From positions 82,550-146,549 of the forward strand of contig JAGBAO010000002.1 in assembly GCA_017938925.1 (NCBI GenBank): DNA of 64,000 bases, in the 5' to 3' direction. Source of the DNA: Bacteroidales bacterium. Its GTDB lineage: Bacteria > Bacteroidota > Bacteroidia > Bacteroidales > UBA932. Shown here piece after piece: positions 59,091-64,000 of this stretch (positions are counted from its first letter, which is position 1; each line of letters begins with the position of its first letter). Made by a program: the position numbers and the translations under genes. The notes beneath the pieces were generated by a model that saw only the letters and a list, made by a program, of their open reading frames with translations, was not told the origin of the DNA and ran no database searches.

Positions 59091-61862
59091 ATGTCTATAT
59101 ATAGTAACGGTAAATTGAAGGAATGGTTTGAAAAATGGGGGCTGGCAGTGCTTATGCTGCTAGTGCTCAGCACTTTCACCCTTTCGTCTCAGGATGACAG
59201 ACGCAGTCGCCGTGCACGCAGGGCAGCTGCTGAAGCCGAGACTGAGGTCGTCACTGACACTATTCCTGAGATTTCCGACTCCCTCAGACATGTTCTCGAT
59301 TCAACTCATCGTGCCGATTCGATTGCTGCTCACGACTCCCTCGAGATGCTGAAGAAATCATCATTGGAGGCACCTGCCTTCACGACTGCCCGCGACTCGG
59401 TGATTGAGGATTTCAGTGACGGAAAGAGGCTCATACATTATTACGGCGATGTCAGCGTGACATATGCAGACATGAAGCTGACGGCTGATTATATGCAGTA
59501 TGACCTGGCAACTTCCACATTGTATGCAAGAGGCACCACGGACAGCACCGGAGTCATAACCGGCAAGCCGGTCATGGAGCAGGGCGGCAAATCATATGAG
59601 ATGGAGGAGGTAAGATATAACTTCGACACCCGGAAGGCCCGTATCAAGAATATGGTCACACAGGAACAGGACGGAATCCTCCACGGAAAGAACATCAAGA
59701 TGATGCCGGACCAGTCCATAAACATCACTCACGGTAAATACACCGTCTGCGACTGTGAGGAACCGCATTATTATCTGCATCTTACAGCGGCAAAGGTGAT
59801 GACCAAGCCGTCACAGAAGACCGTATTCGGACCTGCATATCCTGTGATTGCCGACGTACCGCTTCCGATCGGACTTCCATTCGGATTCATCCCGAAGAGG
59901 CCGGACAGGGCATCAGGTATCCTCTTCCCTACTTTCGGTGAGGAAAAATCCCGAGGATTCTATCTCAGAGATCTCGGACTTTATTTCGTGATAGGCAATT
60001 ATTTCGACATAGCTGTGACCGGAGACATCTACACCCTCGGTTCATGGGCCCTCGACCTTAACTCACGCTATAAGGTCAACTACAAGTGCAACGGTAACTT
60101 CTCCCTGACCTTCTCGAATGACCAGACGGGAGAAAAAGGAAGTGCAGACTTCTTCCAGACACGAAACTTCGGAGTCCGCTGGAGTCACTCTCAGGATGCA
60201 AAGGCACGCCCTGGAACTAGTTTCTCAGCTTCCGTGAACTTCTCCAGCCCATCCAACAGCAAATATAACTCGACCTCGGTGCAGGAGGCCCTGCAGAACC
60301 AGATATCGTCATCCATTTCGTACTCAAAGAACTGGAACGGAAAGCTGAACCTCTCGATAAACGCCCTGCACAGCCAGAACTCACGAGACAGTTCATATTC
60401 CTTCACCCTTCCGAACGTGACCTTCTCTGTGAGCAGGTTCTATCCTTTCAAGCAGAAGAACCGTGTGGGAAAGGAAAAATGGTACGAGAAGTTCTCACTC
60501 GGATACAACACCTCCCTGCAGAACAGGATCAACTTCAAGGCCTCGGAATTCAACCAGCCTGGCTTCTTCGACAAGTTCCAGAACGGTATGGCTCACACGT
60601 TCCAGATCGGTCTGCCAAACTTCTCACTGTTCAAATACATAAACATCACTCCTGGCGTAAGCTACGGAATGAACTGGTTCTTCAGAAAGACGGAAAAGGA
60701 GTACAATCCTGACACCGGCAAGGTGGAAGACATAAAGGGCAAGGCATTCGGAACATTCGGTGCCACACACAACTATTCCGGAAACATTTCCATGAGCACG
60801 CGTCTGTACGGTATGTTCAACTTCGGAAAGCACAGAAAGCTGCAGGCGATCAGACATGTGGTCTCACCTTCCATTTCGGCGTCATTCAGCCCGGAAAAGG
60901 GAAAGCATTTCAACGGATGGAGGACCCTGACATATACCGACAAGAACGGACAGGTCCAGACTCAGGACTATAATATCTATGCCGGTCAGATCAATTCGGC
61001 TCCAGGAAAAGGAAAGACCGCCAGTCTTAACTTCTCACTTGGAAACAACTTCGAGGCGAAGGTTCGCGACGTCAAGGACACGACTGGAACAGGTTCAAAG
61101 AAGATCAAGCTCATCGACCAGCTCAATTTCTCTACAGGTTACAACTTCCTCGCGGACTCTCTCAAGATGAGCAATGTGGGAGTTACGCTTTCGACGTCTG
61201 TCTTCGGCAAGCTGGGAATCAGCGCCAATGCGAATTTCGACCCGTATGCGATTCTTGTGGACAAGAACAACCCGTCCGGCCGCCGTATCAACAGATTCGC
61301 AATCCAGGAAGGACAGGGACTCCTCAGGATGAACACTGCCAGCATGTCACTCTCCTACTCGCTGTCAGGAGAAGGAAAGATCAACGGAAATGACGGCACG
61401 AAACAGGCAGGAGGAAATCCGGCAGACCACTACACACGCATATATTACCATCCTGTCACAGGTGAATATATACCTGGCGGATGGCTTTATTACACCAACC
61501 CGAATGTGCCATGGTCAGTCAACTTCAACTATTCTTATAGTTATAGAAAGGCCTATCAGTTCTCCAACGACCAGGTCATAACAAAACACACCCACACCCA
61601 GACTCTCGGTGTCAGCGGAAACGTAAAGCTGACTCCTCGTCTGTCACTCAACCTCACCACCAACTTCGACCTGATGGCGATGAAGATGAGTACGACACAG
61701 CTTAGTGCCACCTATGACCTGCACTGCTTCAACATAAACGTATCGTGGATTCCTACAGGACAGTGGGAGTCATGGAGTTTCCGTATCCAGGCCAACGCAG
61801 CTGCCCTTGCAGACCTTCTCCAATTCAAGAAGAGCAGCAGTTACTGGGACAATAATTATTAA
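59091..61862 (+). CDS. LptD-like outer membrane LPS assembly protein
   Basis: 923 aa from ATG 59091. An N-terminal hydrophobic segment (LAVLMLLVLSTFTLSSQ) acts as signal, followed by a basic RSRRARRAAAEAE stretch. Residues about 110-260 form an OstA-type beta-jellyroll (IHYYGDVSVTYADMKLTADYMQYD, GKSYEMEEVRYNF). The rest is a large barrel with many aromatic strands. It is similar in layout to LptD, which inserts LPS into the outer leaflet, but sequence alone does not separate it from Bacteroidota paralogs. Confidence 0.82.
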   Translation: MSIYSNGKLKEWFEKWGLAVLMLLVLSTFTLSSQDDRRSRRARRAAAEAETEVVTDTIPEISDSLRHVLDSTHRADSIAAHDSLEMLKKSSLEAPAFTTARDSVIEDFSDGKRLIHYYGDVSVTYADMKLTADYMQYDLATSTLYARGTTDSTGVITGKPVMEQGGKSYEMEEVRYNFDTRKARIKNMVTQEQDGILHGKNIKMMPDQSINITHGKYTVCDCEEPHYYLHLTAAKVMTKPSQKTVFGPAYPVIADVPLPIGLPFGFIPKRPDRASGILFPTFGEEKSRGFYLRDLGLYFVIGNYFDIAVTGDIYTLGSWALDLNSRYKVNYKCNGNFSLTFSNDQTGEKGSADFFQTRNFGVRWSHSQDAKARPGTSFSASVNFSSPSNSKYNSTSVQEALQNQISSSISYSKNWNGKLNLSINALHSQNSRDSSYSFTLPNVTFSVSRFYPFKQKNRVGKEKWYEKFSLGYNTSLQNRINFKASEFNQPGFFDKFQNGMAHTFQIGLPNFSLFKYINITPGVSYGMNWFFRKTEKEYNPDTGKVEDIKGKAFGTFGATHNYSGNISMSTRLYGMFNFGKHRKLQAIRHVVSPSISASFSPEKGKHFNGWRTLTYTDKNGQVQTQDYNIYAGQINSAPGKGKTASLNFSLGNNFEAKVRDVKDTTGTGSKKIKLIDQLNFSTGYNFLADSLKMSNVGVTLSTSVFGKLGISANANFDPYAILVDKNNPSGRRINRFAIQEGQGLLRMNTASMSLSYSLSGEGKINGNDGTKQAGGNPADHYTRIYYHPVTGEYIPGGWLYYTNPNVPWSVNFNYSYSYRKAYQFSNDQVITKHTHTQTLGVSGNVKLTPRLSLNLTTNFDLMAMKMSTTQLSATYDLHCFNINVSWIPTGQWESWSFRIQANAAALADLLQFKKSSSYWDNNY

Positions 61863-61866
61863 AATA

Positions 61867-61897
61867 ATTGCATTTTGCACAATTATTGTTATCTTTG
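61867..61897 (+). promoter_or_regulatory. Promoter of rho
   Basis: ATTG at 61867-61870, a 19-nt spacer and TATCTTTG at 61890-61897 (exact TAnnTTTG). The leader to ATG 62001 is about 98 nt and includes a small hairpin TTCCCGGTCGGGAA (61947-61960). Confidence 0.5.
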
Positions 61898-62000
61898 TGT
61901 CTCCCGTAGGAATATGGGATTCGCACATTCATTCAATTATGACGATTTCCCGGTCGGGAAGAATCATTTACGAAGAAAACAATCTATTTAATACTGATTT

Positions 62001-63842
62001 ATGCACAAGATTTTCGATTTGAGAGAGATGGATATCGAGCAGCTTCAGAAATTGGCGGAAGAGCTTGGTATCAAGGGATTCAAGAGGATGGACAAGGACA
62101 CATTGGTGTACGCCGTTCTCGATGAGGAGGCAAAGAAAAATGCACTGAATGCACCGGAAAAGCCGGAAAGGCCAAGGCGCGGAAGACCTCGCAAGGAGGA
62201 GAAGGCGGCAAAGCCTGCCGCTGAGGAAAAGAAAGAGTCAACTCCGGAGGCAAGAAAAGAAACTAAACCACAGGAGCAGAAACCAAAAGAAGTGAAGAAG
62301 GAAGAAGTGAAGGCTCCTGCTGAGGTGGAAGAATCAAAGCAAGAGGCTGCTCCTCAGCCTAAAAAACGAGGCAGGAAGCCTAAGGCAGCAAAGGTGGAGG
62401 AACCAGTTGCGGAGGCTCCTGTCGTTGAAGAGAAACCGGCAGAACAGAAAGTCGAGCAGGCTCAGGACAGGCAGGAGGCAAGAAATCAGCCACGCCAGAA
62501 AAGGGCCAGGATCCAGAAGAATGCCGATAAGCCACAGGCTACTGAAGCTCAGGGCGAACCTGTCACAGCAGAAGAGCCAAAGGAGGAGGTTCAGAAGCCT
62601 GCACAGCAGCAGGATGAGCAGCAGAATCAGAAGCGCGACAACAACAATCGTCCAAACAACAAGGACAACAGGAACAACAACCAGCAGCAAAAGCCGCAGG
62701 AGCCGGTCGTTGAGTTTGACGGCGTAGTCGAGGCTACCGGAGTTCTTGAAATCATGCCTGACGGCTACGGTTTCCTCCGTTCATCTGACTACAACTATCT
62801 GAACTCTCCAGACGACATATATGTGTCACAGTACCAGATCAAGCAGCACGCACTCAAGACAGGTGACACTGTGACAGGAGAGATCAAGCCGCCTAAGGCC
62901 GGAGACAAGTACTTCCCTCTCGTACGCATCAAGTACATCAACGGACGTACTCCTGAATTCATCAGGGACAGGATTCCGTTCGATTTTCTCACACCTCTCT
63001 TCCCTGAAGAGAAGTTCAATCTTCTCGGCAACGGACATAACGACATGTCCTGCCGTATCGTGGATATGTTCACCCCTATCGGAAAGGGTCAGCGCGGACT
63101 TATCGTGGCTCAGCCTAAGACCGGTAAGACAATGCTCCTGAAGTCCATTGCAAACGCCATCGCAGACAATCATCCGGAAGTCTATATGATCGTGCTTCTT
63201 ATCGACGAGCGTCCTGAGGAGGTTACGGATATGGCACGCAGCGTGAAGGCTGAAGTCGTGGCTTCGACATTCGACGAGCCTGCAGAGCGTCACGTAAAGG
63301 TGGCCAACATGGTTCTTGAGAAGGCGAAGAGAATGGTCGAGTGCGGACACGATGTCGTCATCCTTCTTGATTCGATCACACGTCTTGCACGAGCATACAA
63401 CACTGTTCAGCCTGCATCCGGAAAGGTGCTTTCTGGTGGTGTGGATGCCAATGCCCTCCACAAGCCTAAGAGATTCTTCGGAGCTGCACGTAACATCGAG
63501 AACGGAGGTTCGCTCACGATTCTTGCGACAGCGCTCACCGAGACTGGTTCAAAGATGGATGAAGTGATCTTCGAGGAATTCAAGGGAACCGGCAACATGG
63601 AGCTTCAGCTCGACCGCCGTCTTAGCAACAAGCGTATATTCCCTGCTGTGGATGTCACCCTTTCAAGTACCCGCCGTGACGATCTGCTCTACTCCCCTGC
63701 TCTTGCAAACCGCATCTGGATCATGCGTAAGTTCCTTGCTGACATGAACTGCATCGAGGCTATGGAGCTGCTGCAGAACAGAATGCAGAAGTACGGCACT
63801 AATGACGCACTTCTGCAGAATATGGATAAGGATGATATGTAA
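62001..63842 (+). CDS. rho: Transcription termination factor Rho with long disordered insertion
   Basis: 613 aa against about 420 in Escherichia coli. Rho_N domain to about residue 45; a Lys/Glu/Pro/Gln/Asn-rich disordered region of about 190 residues with two AT-hook-like cores ([15 protein letters not shown]); then the RNA-binding cold-shock domain ([13 protein letters not shown]) and the helicase core with P-loop [12 protein letters not shown], Walker [18 protein letters not shown] and the Arg finger region ERPEEVTDM. It ends untranslated RNAs. Such insertions are typical of Bacteroidota Rho. Confidence 0.96.
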   Translation: MHKIFDLREMDIEQLQKLAEELGIKGFKRMDKDTLVYAVLDEEAKKNALNAPEKPERPRRGRPRKEEKAAKPAAEEKKESTPEARKETKPQEQKPKEVKKEEVKAPAEVEESKQEAAPQPKKRGRKPKAAKVEEPVAEAPVVEEKPAEQKVEQAQDRQEARNQPRQKRARIQKNADKPQATEAQGEPVTAEEPKEEVQKPAQQQDEQQNQKRDNNNRPNNKDNRNNNQQQKPQEPVVEFDGVVEATGVLEIMPDGYGFLRSSDYNYLNSPDDIYVSQYQIKQHALKTGDTVTGEIKPPKAGDKYFPLVRIKYINGRTPEFIRDRIPFDFLTPLFPEEKFNLLGNGHNDMSCRIVDMFTPIGKGQRGLIVAQPKTGKTMLLKSIANAIADNHPEVYMIVLLIDERPEEVTDMARSVKAEVVASTFDEPAERHVKVANMVLEKAKRMVECGHDVVILLDSITRLARAYNTVQPASGKVLSGGVDANALHKPKRFFGAARNIENGGSLTILATALTETGSKMDEVIFEEFKGTGNMELQLDRRLSNKRIFPAVDVTLSSTRRDDLLYSPALANRIWIMRKFLADMNCIEAMELLQNRMQKYGTNDALLQNMDKDDM

Positions 63843-63865
63843 AATTTAAAGCCTCGAAATTGACA

Positions 63866-63907
63866 TGAACCCCGAAAGTTAGACAAAAAACTTTCGGGGT
63901 TTTGTTA
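63866..63907. repeat. Left end of an IS3-type element with terminal hairpin
   Basis: Starts TGAACCCCGAAAGTTAGAC, the TG-initial terminal repeat form seen in IS3 (IS150-group) elements. Arms 63868-63880 and 63889-63901 form a perfect 13-bp hairpin. Located 24 nt after rho, it could also stop rho transcription. The exact IS boundary could be a few bases to the left. Confidence 0.55.
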
Positions 63908-64000
63908 TGTCTAAAAAGAGAAAGAAACATGGCTATGCAGAACGATTGAAGTACATGCATATGCTTGAGAATGGTTTTAGTGTAAAGTACATTGAAGCAC
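63907..64000 (+). CDS. IS3-family transposase, N-terminal fragment (cut by window edge)
   Basis: 31 codons visible, starting MSKKRKKHGYAERLKYMHML and continuing to the window end. The basic start and helical sequence resemble the helix-turn-helix protein (OrfA) of IS3-family elements. Its ATG lies inside the IS left end at the expected distance from the terminal repeat. Confidence 0.6.
   Translation, partial: MSKKRKKHGYAERLKYMHMLENGFSVKYIEA

Overview
The window comes from a member of the Bacteroidota, most likely an intestinal or rumen Bacteroidales. I cannot name a genus from sequence alone. The evidence is SusC/SusD-type glycan uptake genes, a hybrid two-component regulator, promoters of the Bacteroides form TTTG-N19-21-TAnnTTTG, no Shine-Dalgarno signals, a PPi-type phosphofructokinase, and a Rho factor with a long charged insertion. 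I saw no rRNA, tRNA or CRISPR array.

Layout. (1) Positions 1-13,300 hold a sugar-catabolism region with two paralogous GntR-type regulators. The first is flanked by a cut-off beta-helix lipoprotein and a LacZ-like GH2 enzyme; both of these carry the same 25-bp operator-like sequence at the start of their transcripts. The second lies divergent from an operon of MFS transporter, fucose/arabinose-type isomerase, large ManA-like cupin, ROK kinase and a truncated manA. (2) Positions 13,291-14,440 are a relic zone: an integrase fragment with a stop codon, a truncated HipB-like fragment with its palindrome, and two diverged direct repeats exactly 816 bp apart. (3) Positions 14,601-31,665 are a beta-1,4-galactan utilisation locus: a hybrid sensor/regulator followed by a tight eight-gene operon (SusC, SusD, SusE-like, GH53 galactanase, GH2 beta-galactosidase, sugar nucleotidyltransferase, GalE, GalK). 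GalT is absent and a nucleotidyltransferase sits in its place. (4) Positions 31,870-35,580 are an accessory island with an Abi_2/HEPN abortive-infection gene, a tyrosine integrase and an unusual protein with three zinc fingers and four helix-turn-helix modules. (5) Positions 36,003-63,842 are core genes: PPi-phosphofructokinase; ligA through a thioesterase, BrkB, RelA/SpoT, two envelope proteins and ispG; a CNNM/CBS protein, phosphatidylserine decarboxylase, cdsA, ftsH and rsfS; birA; rpe, pepD and dnaA; an MlaD-type protein and an amidase; an LptD-like protein; rho. (6) The last 135 bases are the left end of an IS3-type insertion sequence just after rho.

How the genes work together. In the galactan locus, the surface lipoprotein GH53 would cut galactan, SusC/SusD would import oligosaccharides, the periplasmic GH2 would release galactose, and GalK, the nucleotidyltransferase and GalE would carry galactose to UDP-glucose. 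The core block groups envelope biogenesis (cdsA, psd, amidase, MlaD, LptD) with replication, translation and stress genes. The most unusual items are the GalT-less galactose pathway, the shared operator around the first GntR regulator, the unknown-sugar operon, the zinc-finger/multi-HTH/integrase/Abi island, and the relic zone with paired repeats.
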